Source: UBA6176 sp032119375 (GTDB lineage: Bacteria > Verrucomicrobiota > Verrucomicrobiia > Limisphaerales > UBA9464). From it: DNA of 64,000 nucleotides. A program made the position numbers and the translations under genes. A model generated the notes under the pieces. It saw only the letters and a list, made by a program, of their open reading frames with translations, was not told the origin of the DNA and searched no databases. The DNA is taken from positions 1 to 64,000 of the forward strand of contig CAYSGH010000004.1 in assembly GCA_964430505.1 (NCBI GenBank), in the 5' to 3' direction. Positions 52,859 to 62,092 of this stretch are shown piece after piece (within the stretch, counting starts at the first letter, position 1; every line of letters starts with the position of its first letter).

Positions 52859-54568
52859 TCAATTGGGCTCCGCCACCAGGTCGTAGTCCGTGTGCCCCAC
52901 AACACGCACCCGTGCAAACTCGCCCGCCGTGACCTTGCCACGGATGTACACGCGGCCGTCGATGTCCGGTGCGTCCGCCTCGCCCCGCGCCACCCAGTAC
53001 GTGCCCTTCAGCCCTTGCAAACCCGCGTCCTGGCCCCGGATCAGGCCGTGCTCCCACGAGAGCACCCGCGCCTTCTGGAGCGCCGCCGCCGAGGCCTGCC
53101 CCTCCACGAGGACCTTCAGCTCGCGCCCCACGAAAGACTGGGCCACCGCCACCGCCACCTCATGCTGCGCCGCCATCGCGCGCTCGCGCCTCCGCTGCCG
53201 CGCCTTCAGCGGCACCTGCGCCTCCATGCGCCCGGCCACGGTCCCGTCCTCCTGCGAGTAGGTAAACACCCCCAGCCGCTCGAACCGCGCCTCGCGGATG
53301 AAGTCCAGCAACACCTCGAACTTCGACTCCGTCTCGCCCGGAAACCCCACGATGAACGTCGTCCGCAACGCAATCCCCGGGATCCCCGCCCGGATCCGCC
53401 CCACCAACTCCCGGATGTAGGCCCCGCTCGTCTCGCGCCGCATCCGTTGCAACATCGTGTCCTCGATGTGCTGCAACGGCATGTCCACGTACCGCGCCAC
53501 CTTCCGGCTCGACGCGATCGTCTCGATCAACTCGTCCGTCCAATGCGCCGGATGCGTGTACAACAGCCGGATCCAGAAGTCCCCCGGCATCGCGTCCAGG
53601 TCCCGGATCAACGTGCACAACGTCGTCGCGTCCGCCGGCAACGCCTGCGTCGCCGCCTGGAAGCGTTCCGGTGATGCAATCGCCCGGCTGTGCCCCTCGC
53701 GCAGGTCCAGCCCATAGTACGTCGAATCCTGCGAAATCAGGTTCAGCTCCCGAACACCCTCCGAAACCAGCCGCCGCGCCTCCGCCACGACGTCCGCCTG
53801 CGTCCGGGACCGATGCGAGCCCCGCATCCGGGGAATCGTGCAGAAGCTGCACGGGTGGTTGCAGCCCTCGGCAATCTTCACGTACGCGAAGTGCCGGGGC
53901 GTCAGCCGGAACCGCGGGGTGTCGTGCTGCGGGATGTAGCTGGGGCGGACGGCCACCTCCACCAACGGCCCGGTGGCGGGAGCCACCACCGTGCGCGTCT
54001 GGTTGTGCTTCCCGCTTCCGCTCAACGATGCCGTCGCCTCCTCCGCCACCGGCGACGCCGCGTCGAGGCTTGCGATCTTGCCCTTCACCGCCCGCGCACG
54101 CCCCTTTCCCTTGCCTGTCGCCGGGGCCGCCAGCTTCCCCGCCCGCGCCGCGATCGCCTGCCCCACGATGTCCCCCACCTGCGCGACCTGGTCGATGCCC
54201 ATGAACGCGTCCACCTCCGGCAACAGCTTGGGCAGCTCCTCGCGAAACCGCTGCGGCATGCAGCCCGACACGATCACCGCCTGCGACGGGTTGCGCACGT
54301 CGCGTTCCGCCGCCGACTCCAGGATCGCGTCCACGGACTCCTCCTGCGCCGCGTCGATGAACGAGCACGTGTTCACGATCAACGCGTCCGCCTCCGCCGG
54401 GTCGTTGGTCACCTCGATCCCATGCTTGAGCAACGATCCCAGCATGATCTCGGCGTCCACGAGGTTCTTGGCACACCCCAGCGAGACAATCCCGACGCGC
54501 CGGGGCGCCGACGGGCTGGGTGACGACGACGACGGGGACGCGTTCCTAGGGGCGTTCTTGGATGCCAT
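52859..54568 (-). CDS. rimO: ribosomal protein S12 methylthiotransferase
   Basis: 569 residues from ATG 54568; usual length is 430-480. UPF0004 cysteines C32 (VSLGCAKNLVDAE), C68 (NTCSFID), C103 (VSGCMPQ); radical-SAM cluster GC-NHP-C-SF-C at 236-243; C-terminal TRAM (VYIRGKVTAGEFARVRVVG). RimO adds a methylthio group to Asp88 of S12. Unusual: a basic, Ala/Gly-rich insertion at about 142-205 between the UPF0004 and radical-SAM domains (GKGKGRARAVKGK), and another around 290-325 (EGHSRAIASPERFQAATQAL). The much longer open frame upstream is a shadow. Confidence 0.92.
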   Translation of the reverse strand: MASKNAPRNASPSSSSPSPSAPRRVGIVSLGCAKNLVDAEIMLGSLLKHGIEVTNDPAEADALIVNTCSFIDAAQEESVDAILESAAERDVRNPSQAVIVSGCMPQRFREELPKLLPEVDAFMGIDQVAQVGDIVGQAIAARAGKLAAPATGKGKGRARAVKGKIASLDAASPVAEEATASLSGSGKHNQTRTVVAPATGPLVEVAVRPSYIPQHDTPRFRLTPRHFAYVKIAEGCNHPCSFCTIPRMRGSHRSRTQADVVAEARRLVSEGVRELNLISQDSTYYGLDLREGHSRAIASPERFQAATQALPADATTLCTLIRDLDAMPGDFWIRLLYTHPAHWTDELIETIASSRKVARYVDMPLQHIEDTMLQRMRRETSGAYIRELVGRIRAGIPGIALRTTFIVGFPGETESKFEVLLDFIREARFERLGVFTYSQEDGTVAGRMEAQVPLKARQRRRERAMAAQHEVAVAVAQSFVGRELKVLVEGQASAAALQKARVLSWEHGLIRGQDAGLQGLKGTYWVARGEADAPDIDGRVYIRGKVTAGEFARVRVVGHTDYDLVAEPN

Positions 54569-54633
54569 GGTTCGGGAAGCCGGGCGGATTCGTTTGCGGG
54601 GAAAATTGGGGGCGCGGAGCCAGCCGACGCGGG

Positions 54634-55590
54634 CTAACGCGACGACGCCTCCGCGACCAATGCGTCGAGCCGCCGCAGGATGGGCTCCAGCAGGGCGACG
54701 TCCGTGTCGGGCCGACGCGGGTTGCGCACGTGGGGCTCGGGGGATGGAACAAGCCCGCGCAAATGGAGGAACTGGGCGCAGGAATGCTTGTAGGCGGGGA
54801 CGGGCGCCCGGAACGCCACCATCCCGAGATACTGGAGCCAGTCGTTCAGCTCGTGGAACCGCGCGTCCCCAGCCTCCCACATCCGGTCCCGCGCCGCGAA
54901 GGCCTCCGGATGGAACGCCGACAAACCGAGCAGGTAGTCGCTGCCCCACTGCACCATGTCGATGGCGAGGTCGTTGCCCGTGTACAACTTGAAGTCCGGC
55001 CGCTCGGCGTCGCGCAGCGCCAACCGCTCCCATTCCAGCCCCCGCGACAACGAGCTGTGCTTGGCTCCCTTGAGCTGCGGGATCGCCATCAACGCCCGGA
55101 ACGTCTCCAGGTCCCAGATGCGCCCGAACGGCACGAACATCCGCCCCAGCTCAAAGCCCAGGAACTCGTCCACCTCCGACGCAATAGACCGGAACAACGC
55201 CACCAAGGCCGGCCCAGGCAGGTCCCCCGTGGCCGACGCCGGGAAGAGGATGGGAACGCCGCCGTTGCACGCGATGGCGCCGCATTCACGCCGGTACAAC
55301 AGGGAGGGGTCGCCGTCCTGCCCCTCGATGTAGGCGCCCGCGACGAACCGGCGTCCGCGCGCCGCGCTGCCCACCATGCCGAGGATGTCGCGCCGTTCCT
55401 CGGGCCGGAGCAGGTTGGCGTAGCCCGTGTCCATGTTGACGGCCGGCGTGAGGCCCGCCGCCCACGTTCGCTCCAGCAGGTTGCCGTACGCCACCATGTC
55501 GGCCGCGCCGTCCGGCCGAAACGGAAGCAGGACCGCCGAGATGCCCTCGATCCGGCGACCGGCGCGAAGCGGTGGAATGCTCATTCCCAT
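54634..55590 (-). CDS. DapA/dihydrodipicolinate synthase family lyase
   Basis: 318 residues from ATG 55590 (or 55584). TIM barrel; KHSSLS holds the probable Schiff-base Lys, and YTGNDLAIDMVQWGSDYLLGLSAFHPE the later strands. It has weaker match to true DapA (no GTTGE tract), so it probably acts on another keto-acid sugar, like the other DHDPS-superfamily aldolases. Stands between rimO and ndk on the same strand. Start choice is between two ATGs. Confidence 0.7.
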   Translation of the reverse strand: MGMSIPPLRAGRRIEGISAVLLPFRPDGAADMVAYGNLLERTWAAGLTPAVNMDTGYANLLRPEERRDILGMVGSAARGRRFVAGAYIEGQDGDPSLLYRRECGAIACNGGVPILFPASATGDLPGPALVALFRSIASEVDEFLGFELGRMFVPFGRIWDLETFRALMAIPQLKGAKHSSLSRGLEWERLALRDAERPDFKLYTGNDLAIDMVQWGSDYLLGLSAFHPEAFAARDRMWEAGDARFHELNDWLQYLGMVAFRAPVPAYKHSCAQFLHLRGLVPSPEPHVRNPRRPDTDVALLEPILRRLDALVAEASSR

Positions 55591-55609
55591 GCGACGCCCA
55601 AGGCGGGGG

Positions 55610-56026
55610 TCAGGCCGGGATTTCCTCGGCCCTGAAGAAGCGCCGGACCTCGATCTCGGCGTTCTCGGGCGAGTCCGAGGCATGGGCGATGTTGAGCATG
55701 CTGTTGGTGCCCAGATCGCCCCGAAGCGTTCCCTTGGGGGCCTTGCGCGAGTCCGTGGGGCCCAGCAGTTCGCGGACCTTCGCGACCGCGTCGGGACCGT
55801 TGAGGATCAACGCCAACACCGGGCGCGAGCTCATGAACTCGACGATCTCGGGAAAGAAGGGACGGTCGGCGAGGTGCGCGTAGTGCTCGGCGAGGATCTT
55901 GCCGTCCAGGCGCAGCATCTTGGCCGCTGACAACCGAAGGCCCGCCGCCTCCAGCCGCCGGATCACTTCCCCGGCGAGGTTCTTCTCCATGCAGTCCGGC
56001 TTGCAGAGGATCAACGTTCGTTCCAT
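55610..56026 (-). CDS. ndk: nucleoside diphosphate kinase
   Basis: 138 residues, MERTLILCKPDCMEKNLAGEVIRRLEAAGL. Active-site region NIAHASDSPENAEIEVRRFF, with the phospho-His in NxxHxSDS. Transfers gamma-phosphate between NTP and NDP pools. Stop lies 19 bp before the lyase start. Complete and of normal length. Confidence 0.97.
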   Translation of the reverse strand: MERTLILCKPDCMEKNLAGEVIRRLEAAGLRLSAAKMLRLDGKILAEHYAHLADRPFFPEIVEFMSSRPVLALILNGPDAVAKVRELLGPTDSRKAPKGTLRGDLGTNSMLNIAHASDSPENAEIEVRRFFRAEEIPA

Positions 56027-56130
56027 CAGGCCGCTAGTGTGTCCCGAAGTCCGCCCCCGGGCTCAAGCCTGTATCCGCTCCAGAACCCCACGCCGGTGCA
56101 GCACGAATGAGCGGGCGGCCGCAGGGAAAG

Positions 56131-56306
56131 GGGAGGAATGAAGGATGAGGGATGAAGGATGAAGGATGAGATGGGGAACGCGACGGGGCTGTCTCGCGGC
56201 GATCCCGGGCTTGCCCCGCTCCGTCAACCACCCCTTCTCGATGCCCGCTGCCTGCGTCATCCCTCACTCTTCATCCTGCATCCTTCCTCCTTCATCCCTC
56301 CCCTTC
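56131..56306. repeat. long imperfect inverted repeat of ATCCTTC-type units
   Basis: Left arm 56131-56170 (GGGGAGGAATGAAGGATGAG, then more GATGAAG units) and right arm 56257-56306 (CATCCCTCACTC..., ending CCCTCCCC) are imperfect inverted complements around an ~86-bp loop that encodes nothing. Similar ATCCTTC units occur at 9946-9968. It lies after the DUF1501 gene stop and upstream of ndk on the same strand, where it could fold as a large hairpin. Confidence 0.65.
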
Positions 56307-57794
56307 CTACGCCACCACGCCCCGCACCACGTGCCCATGCACGTCCGTCAACCGCCGGTCCGCCCCGTTGTGCCGCACCACCAGCCGCTCGTGGTCGATC
56401 CCCATCAGGTGCAACACCGTCGCATGCAGGTCGTGCGGCGTCGTGATGTCGCGCTCGGCCTTCCAGCCCCAGGGGTCCGTCTCGCCCACCGACGCGCCCG
56501 CACGCACGCCCGCGCCCGCCATCCAGCCCACGAACGCGCCGCCGTTGTGGTCGCGCCCCTCGCCTTCCTGCGAGAAGGGCATCCTTCCAAACTCGGTGTT
56601 CCAGAGCACGAGGGTGTCGTCGAGAAGCCCGCGCGCGCGAAGGTCCTTGAGCAGGGCGGCCGCCGGGCGGTCCGTCGCGCGGCACATCGGCGGCAGCTCC
56701 TTCACGATGCTCTTGTGGTTGTCCCAGTTGTTGCTCGGACCGCCCGCGCCGCTCCACACCTGAACGAACCGAACGCCCCGCTCCACCAATCGCCGCGCCA
56801 GCAAGCAACGCCTCCCAAAGTCCTCCGTCGCGGGGTCGTCCAGCCCGTACAAGCGCCGCGTGGCCTCCGACTCCGACCGGATGTCCAAGGCCTCCGGGGC
56901 GGCCAACTGCATGCGCGCCGCCAACTCGTAGGCCTCGATGCGCGCCTCCAGGCGGCTGTCGTCGCCCGCCCGCTCGCGATGCAGCCGGTTGATCGCCCCC
57001 AGCGCCCGCAATGCGTCCTCGCCTGCCGCGCCGCCGAGGTGCGCCGCCGACTTGGGCAATGCGAGGTCCGCCACCGGGCGCTCGAGATGCGACTGGATGA
57101 TCGTCCCTTGGTGGGTGACGGGGAGGAAGCCCGCGCTGAAGTTGCCGCGCGCGTTGTAGGGAAGGCCCCGCGCGTCCGGCAACACCACGAAGCCCGGCAG
57201 GTTGTCGCACTCGCTCCCGAGCGCGTAACCCACCCATGCCCCCATGCACGGGAACCCCGGAAGCAGGAATCCCGTGTTCATCAGGTAGCTGCCCGGACCG
57301 TGGACGTTGGTACGCGACTGCATGGCCATGAGGAAGGCCATGTCGTCCACGCACGCGCCCAGGTGCGGCAGCAGCTCGCTCACCCAACGCCCGCTGGCCC
57401 CGCGCCGGTGCAACGCAAACGGCGGCTTCAACACCTTGCCCGGCTCGCTCGTCGGAGCCTCCACAAGCGACCCCGCCCCCGGGTCGAACCGTTGCCCCGC
57501 CCGCCGCTCCAGCTCCGCCTTGTAGTCAAACAAGTCCATCTGGCTGGCGCCGCCGTTCATGAACAACTGGATCACCCGCCGCACCCGCCGCCTCGCGGGG
57601 GCCGCCACGGGCCGACCCACGCCCGCCGTTCCGGCGGAGCCACCACCCGACGCCAGCAACCCGTCCGCGCCCAGGACCGCCGCGAGGCCCACGCCCCCCA
57701 GCCCGCCGCCCAGCCGCGCCAGGAACGCACGCCGGCTCCCCTGCCCGACGCCCGCGATCCTCGCATCGCCCCCGCGCACGAATCCCTCGTTCAT
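56307..57794 (-). CDS. Tat-exported DUF1501 protein (paired with PSD1)
   Basis: 495 residues with a twin-arginine signal (GSRRAFLARLGGGLGGVGLA). DUF1501 motifs: VIQLFMNGGASQMDLFDYKAEL, RRGASGRWVSELLPHL, CLLARRLVERGVRFVQV, LVLWNTEFGRMPFSQ, PHDLHATVLHLMGIDHERL, RLTDVHGHV. It directly follows the PSD1 gene on the same strand with a 3-bp gap, the normal pair. Presumably acts on an exported polymer (sulfatase-like fold), unproven. Start ATG 57794. Confidence 0.9.
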   Translation of the reverse strand: MNEGFVRGGDARIAGVGQGSRRAFLARLGGGLGGVGLAAVLGADGLLASGGGSAGTAGVGRPVAAPARRRVRRVIQLFMNGGASQMDLFDYKAELERRAGQRFDPGAGSLVEAPTSEPGKVLKPPFALHRRGASGRWVSELLPHLGACVDDMAFLMAMQSRTNVHGPGSYLMNTGFLLPGFPCMGAWVGYALGSECDNLPGFVVLPDARGLPYNARGNFSAGFLPVTHQGTIIQSHLERPVADLALPKSAAHLGGAAGEDALRALGAINRLHRERAGDDSRLEARIEAYELAARMQLAAPEALDIRSESEATRRLYGLDDPATEDFGRRCLLARRLVERGVRFVQVWSGAGGPSNNWDNHKSIVKELPPMCRATDRPAAALLKDLRARGLLDDTLVLWNTEFGRMPFSQEGEGRDHNGGAFVGWMAGAGVRAGASVGETDPWGWKAERDITTPHDLHATVLHLMGIDHERLVVRHNGADRRLTDVHGHVVRGVVA

Positions 57795-57797
57795 GGC

Positions 57798-60506
57798 CTA
57801 CTCCACAAAGACGAACGCATTGCTGTTGGCCAGCACGCGGCACGCGCTCTCCAGCCCATGCCGACGCGCATGGTCCGTCAACGTCTCCCGCTCGGCGACG
57901 TCGGGCCGCCGTCCCCACAACAGGATGCACGCCCGTTCCACCCGGGCCGCCGTGTCCCCCGGCTCGCGTTCCAGCCGCCGCGCCAACCACCCGCATTGCC
58001 GCACCACGAACGCGTTGTTCCACAGCGCCAATGCCTGCTGGACCGTCACCGTGTTGTCCCGGGCCCCCACCATCTGGTCCCCCGCCGGGCAATCCAACGC
58101 CTCGAAAAACGGGTCGGGCAACGTCCGGAACAGGAATCGATACACGCTCCGGCGCGCACCCGCCGCCGAGTCCACGTCGAACACCGTGTAGTCCACCCGC
58201 GGCGTCACGTGGATGCCGGGCTTCATGTCGAACTGCATGTCGCCGGGCCCGCCCATGCGGAGGTCCAGCCGGCCCGACGCCTGCAGAAGCGCATCGCGCA
58301 CGCTCTCGGCGTCCAGCCGCTGCCGCGGCATCCGCGACCACAACGCGTTCGTCGGGTCCGCCGCCACCGTCGCCTCCGGAGGCCGCGACGACCTCCGGTA
58401 CGCCGCGCTCGTGACCAGCAGCCGATGCAACGCCTTCATCGAGCCGCCGGCCTCGTCCCGAAACCAACACGCCAGCCAATCCAGCAGCTCGGGATGCGTG
58501 GGCGTCGCGCCCATCCGACCGAAGTCGTTCGGCGTGGCCACGATGCCCCGCCCAAAGTGATGGTGCCACGCGCGGTTCACCGCAGACCGCCATGCCAGGC
58601 CGTTGTCCTTGGAGGTGAGCCATGCGGCCAAGGCCGCCCGGCGCGCGCCCTCCCCAGCGCCTTCCGGCACCTCGAAGCGCGAGGGCAATCCCGCCACACA
58701 CGCCATGGCGCCCGGCCGCGCGACCTCCCCCGGCTTCCCGATGTCCCCACGCCGCAACACCCGCACCTCGCGCGGCCCCGGCGGCGGCCGCAACGACCCG
58801 TCCGGCTCGAACACGTCCGCGATCGCATACACCCGTAACGGCTGCGGCAACGACGCCAGCTCCCGGTTCATCCGCGCCCCCAGCAACCACGCTGCCACCT
58901 CCATCCGCTCCGCGTCCGACCGCTGCGTCGCGGCCTTGGCCACCACCGCCGCAATCCGCGGCGGCAACGCCTCCGGCGGACGGTCCACCCCCGTCCATTG
59001 CACGCGGAACCTTCCGATCGTGTGGGAGCCCCCATGCCGCTGCATCAGGCTCACGACCAAGGTCCGGCCCGGGGACAGCTCCACGGGGGCCGCCAGCTCA
59101 AACACCGCCGCGTGCGCCTCGCCCTCGCGCGGATGGATGCCCCACGCCGTCTTCTCGTCCCCGTCCAACGCGGCCGCCACGCGCCAGCCCTCCTGCTCAT
59201 GGCTCGCCGTCGCCCGCGCGAACCGCACCGTCTCCAGCGCCCGGCCCGAGGCATCCCGCACCTCCGCCTTCATCTCGCTGAGGTGCAGGTTCCCGTTCAC
59301 CGCGCGCCCAGGCCCCTTCTGCGGAAGGCTCGGGTCCGGCAACACCTCCAGCCGCAGCCCCGTCACCCGGGAGCCCGCGCCGCGCCACTCCAACACGTAG
59401 TCATTGCGCTCCGGGTTCTCGCCCGTTGCCAGCAGGCTCCCGTCCGGCATCCGTCTCCACGCCACGCCGCCACCCGCCGTGGCACGATCCCATTCCACGA
59501 CCTTCCACGATGCCTCGGCGCCTTGGCGGTCGCCTTCCCACGCCTTCACCTCCGCCGCCGCCGCGGCCCCCAGCAGCAACGCGGCGTCCTTGCGGCCCAC
59601 GCGTTCCAGGTCCGTCCGGATCGCCCGGCGCCGACGCGTCAACGCGGGGTCCGGATAATACTCCCGGTGCGCCCGCTCCACCCCCGCGAACACCGCCTGC
59701 AACGCGTAGTAGTCCGCCTGCGGCACCGGGTCGAACTTGTGGTCGTGGCAACGCGCGCATTGCACCGTCGTGCTCGCCAGCACCCCCATCACCGTCGAGA
59801 CCATGTCGTCCCGGTCCACGTAGCGCCCCACCTGCCGGTCCGTCGTGTCCTCGCGGATGTCGCGCAGCGAGCTCTCGTCCCATGGGCCGCCCGCCGCGAA
59901 GCCCAGCGCCGCCGTCGCCTCCGGCCGTTCCGGGAACAACACGTCGCCCGCCACCTGCTCCTGCACGAACCGCGCGTAGGGAACATCGTCGTTGAACGCA
60001 CGCACCAGGTAGTCGCGGTACGGCCACGCGTGCGTTCGCACGCGGTCCTGGTCGTGCCCGTGCGTCTCGGCGAAGTGCGCCGCATCCATCCAGTGCCGTG
60101 CCCAACGCTCGCCATGCCTCGGCGACGCCAGCAGCCGGTCCACGACCCGCTCGTGCGCTCCCGGCCTCGCGTCGGCCTCGAAGGCATGCAGCTCCGACGG
60201 CGTCGGGGCGAGCCCGGTCAGGTCGAAGGTCACGCGGCGGAGCCATTCCGCGCGGGTGGCCTCCGGCGTGGCCGGGACGCCCGCCTCACGCAGGCGAGAC
60301 TCGATGAACGCATCGACCGGATGCTGGATGCCCGGGACGGAGGGGGGCGGTCGCCTTTCAAGCCGTTGATAAGCCCAATGCACGTCCGCACCCAGCGCCG
60401 CGAAGGCAAGGCCCATGGCCACGGCATGCGCCGCGGCGAGGCCCAGCCATCGGCCCACGCCGGCTCCCACGGGCGCGTCCACGCGCAACTGGCGGAATCT
60501 CTCCAT
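57798..60506 (-). CDS. PSD1-type protein (DUF1549/DUF1553)
   Basis: 902 residues from ATG 60506 (MERFRQLRVD...). It opens with a short membrane-like segment (WLGLAAAHAVAMGLAFAALG), then DUF1549 (IQHPVDAFIESRLREAG) without the usual preceding cytochrome c domain. A heme-type motif CARCH is at residue 250, then a beta-rich middle and DUF1553 (WRSAVNRAWHHHFGRGIVATPNDFGRMG). These planctomycete/verrucomicrobial proteins partner DUF1501. The long upstream frame (to 60617) is not coding. Function unknown. Confidence 0.88.
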   Translation of the reverse strand: MERFRQLRVDAPVGAGVGRWLGLAAAHAVAMGLAFAALGADVHWAYQRLERRPPPSVPGIQHPVDAFIESRLREAGVPATPEATRAEWLRRVTFDLTGLAPTPSELHAFEADARPGAHERVVDRLLASPRHGERWARHWMDAAHFAETHGHDQDRVRTHAWPYRDYLVRAFNDDVPYARFVQEQVAGDVLFPERPEATAALGFAAGGPWDESSLRDIREDTTDRQVGRYVDRDDMVSTVMGVLASTTVQCARCHDHKFDPVPQADYYALQAVFAGVERAHREYYPDPALTRRRRAIRTDLERVGRKDAALLLGAAAAAEVKAWEGDRQGAEASWKVVEWDRATAGGGVAWRRMPDGSLLATGENPERNDYVLEWRGAGSRVTGLRLEVLPDPSLPQKGPGRAVNGNLHLSEMKAEVRDASGRALETVRFARATASHEQEGWRVAAALDGDEKTAWGIHPREGEAHAAVFELAAPVELSPGRTLVVSLMQRHGGSHTIGRFRVQWTGVDRPPEALPPRIAAVVAKAATQRSDAERMEVAAWLLGARMNRELASLPQPLRVYAIADVFEPDGSLRPPPGPREVRVLRRGDIGKPGEVARPGAMACVAGLPSRFEVPEGAGEGARRAALAAWLTSKDNGLAWRSAVNRAWHHHFGRGIVATPNDFGRMGATPTHPELLDWLACWFRDEAGGSMKALHRLLVTSAAYRRSSRPPEATVAADPTNALWSRMPRQRLDAESVRDALLQASGRLDLRMGGPGDMQFDMKPGIHVTPRVDYTVFDVDSAAGARRSVYRFLFRTLPDPFFEALDCPAGDQMVGARDNTVTVQQALALWNNAFVVRQCGWLARRLEREPGDTAARVERACILLWGRRPDVAERETLTDHARRHGLESACRVLANSNAFVFVE

Positions 60507-60758
60507 CGGGAATGCCCCGTGGCTACCACGTCGCGCCCCGCAGGGAAAGCGCATGAAGGAGCCCATTTCAATCGGCTGCCCAACTTCTTCTCCACGACGG
60601 GCCTTGCCACTTCTCACTCAAAGACGCCGCGATGCCGGGCGCGATGGCCCATTCATGGACGGCGGCCCGTTGCACCGCCTCGCCACCTTGTTCTTGCTCA
60701 CGGTCCTCCGCTCGCCAACCCCTTGCCGCCCGCCGGCCCTTTCGCCCAATTTGAAGCC

Positions 60759-60998
60759 ATGTTCACCCCAAGGCAGATCCGGGACCTGATGCAGGCGAGG
60801 CCGTTTAAGCCCTTTCGCATCACCCTGTCGGACGGTTCCCACTACGACATTCCGCATCACGACGCCGCCATGGTGGGCCGCAACACCGTTGAAATCGGCC
60901 TGAACTTCGACCCAGAAGGCTACGCGGAGCTGTTCACCCGTTGCTTCATCCTCCACGTCACCCAGATCGAGGACCTCCCAACCACGCCCTCACGGTAA
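60759..60998 (+). CDS. small conserved-looking hypothetical protein
   Basis: 79 residues, ATG 60759: MFTPRQIRDLMQARPFKPFRITLSDGSHYDIPHHD, AAMVGRNTVEIGL and a C-terminal strand HVTQIEDLPTT. The pattern of a short helix, F.PF.I.LSDG, then V.R.....IGL and H...IE.L looks like a family of small proteins common in Planctomycetes and Verrucomicrobia. The 252-bp spacer before it shows no other gene. Function unknown. Confidence 0.6.
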   Translation: MFTPRQIRDLMQARPFKPFRITLSDGSHYDIPHHDAAMVGRNTVEIGLNFDPEGYAELFTRCFILHVTQIEDLPTTPSR

Positions 60999-61042
60999 GC
61001 CTGCCATCTGCCCCCGCCCCGCCCCCGCCCCCCGCTCCTCGC

Positions 61043-61444
61043 TCAAAGCGCCGCCAAGGGCGCATCATCGGGGCGTCCCACGAGGTGCAGCAGGTTGCCC
61101 TCGGGATCCTCGAAGAAGAGCACGTACCCGCCGCCGCCGGCCGGTTTCACGGGTTCCGTGAAGCGAACGCCGCGCGACTCCAGCAATCGGCGCGCCTCCT
61201 CCATGTCCTCCACGCGAAGCGCGAGATGCCGGTAGCCGGCGGTGCTGTTCAAGTTCGCGCCCGGGGGCGTCGCGATGGCCCGGTAAATCTCCAGCACGCA
61301 ACCGCCGGGCAGCCGTACGAACACGGCCGGCGGTGTCTCGCCGTTGTTCCAGCGTTCCTCCGCCCCCAAGGCCCGGACATACCAGTCCGCCAGCGCCCGC
61401 GGATCCCGCGCCGCCAACCCGACGTGCTCGACTCGAATCGTCAT
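61043..61444 (-). CDS. glyoxalase/VOC-family protein
   Basis: 133 residues from ATG 61444 (MTIRVEHVGLAARDPRALADWYVRALG). VOC fold: two beta-alpha-beta-beta-beta units, with HLALRVEDMEEARRLLESRGV and FFEDPEGNLLHLVG. Metal ligands likely His7 and Glu near VLEIY plus His/Glu late. The substrate (glyoxalase, dioxygenase or resistance type) cannot be told. An upstream ATG at 61462 adds 6 residues. Confidence 0.82.
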   Translation of the reverse strand: MTIRVEHVGLAARDPRALADWYVRALGAEERWNNGETPPAVFVRLPGGCVLEIYRAIATPPGANLNSTAGYRHLALRVEDMEEARRLLESRGVRFTEPVKPAGGGGYVLFFEDPEGNLLHLVGRPDDAPLAAL

Positions 61445-61493
61445 GCCCCAAGCAACCGCCACACGGTGATGGAATCAACCGTGCGTTGCGGGT

Positions 61494-61904
61494 TCAGGAC
61501 TTGGCCTCGGCCTTTCCGAAGTAGAGGGGAAGGGAACCCAGGTGCATGCCGTCCACGGCGATGTCGGTCGTGTACTCGCCGAACGCGGCCAGCTTCAGGC
61601 CGTTGATGTGGACCACGAGGTTGAACGTCGCGCTCTGCGCCGTCTCCGGGAACGGCACCGTCACCTGGGCCTCGACGTTGGGCACCACGCTCCGGCCATC
61701 CGCGTCCGCCACGCTCACCCGCAGCTTGTGCGTGCCCTCCTCCACCCGATGGAACCGCAGGCGCGCCACCACGGCGCACCGCTGGACCACATGCGGGGCC
61801 TGCGGTGCCGCCACGTGATCAAACGCCCCGAGGATGCACAGCTTCCCCGCGTAGTCCGCTGCCGACTCGCACAACGTGAAGATTTCGAGTTTCAACTCCA
61901 ACAT
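61494..61904 (-). CDS. DUF6941-like protein
   Basis: 136 residues from ATG 61904 (MLELKLEIFTLCESAADYAGKLCILGAFDHV). Beta-sandwich-like pattern with ATFNLVVHINGLKLAAFGEYTTDIAVDG, resembling DUF6941, a family frequent in Verrucomicrobia. The upstream frame to 61997 adds 31 non-homologous residues. Function unknown; no partner in sight. Confidence 0.6.
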   Translation of the reverse strand: MLELKLEIFTLCESAADYAGKLCILGAFDHVAAPQAPHVVQRCAVVARLRFHRVEEGTHKLRVSVADADGRSVVPNVEAQVTVPFPETAQSATFNLVVHINGLKLAAFGEYTTDIAVDGMHLGSLPLYFGKAEAKS

Positions 61905-62092
61905 CCTATCCACGCCTCCCTCGAAGCCCAAGCAACCGTTCCACGAATCGCTCTTCCCACGCGAAGCGACCCAAAGCTGGGAGCTCGGTCGGTCCATGCA
62001 GGCCCTCTTCGGCGAGACCTATCCGGGCGGCTTTGGGGCTGCGCCCGAGGACGGGCGCGCTCCCAGCGTCCCGCCCCTCGCCCCTCGCACCC

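Noticed and set aside
54569..55033. N-terminal extension of the rimO frame
   Set aside because: It overlaps the DapA-family gene; the true RimO start fits the conserved VGIVSLGCAKN at residue ~25 from 54568.
58998..60758. Upstream part of a 666-codon plus-strand frame
   Set aside because: Antisense of PSD1; only the last 79 codons (from ATG 60759) show a coherent protein.
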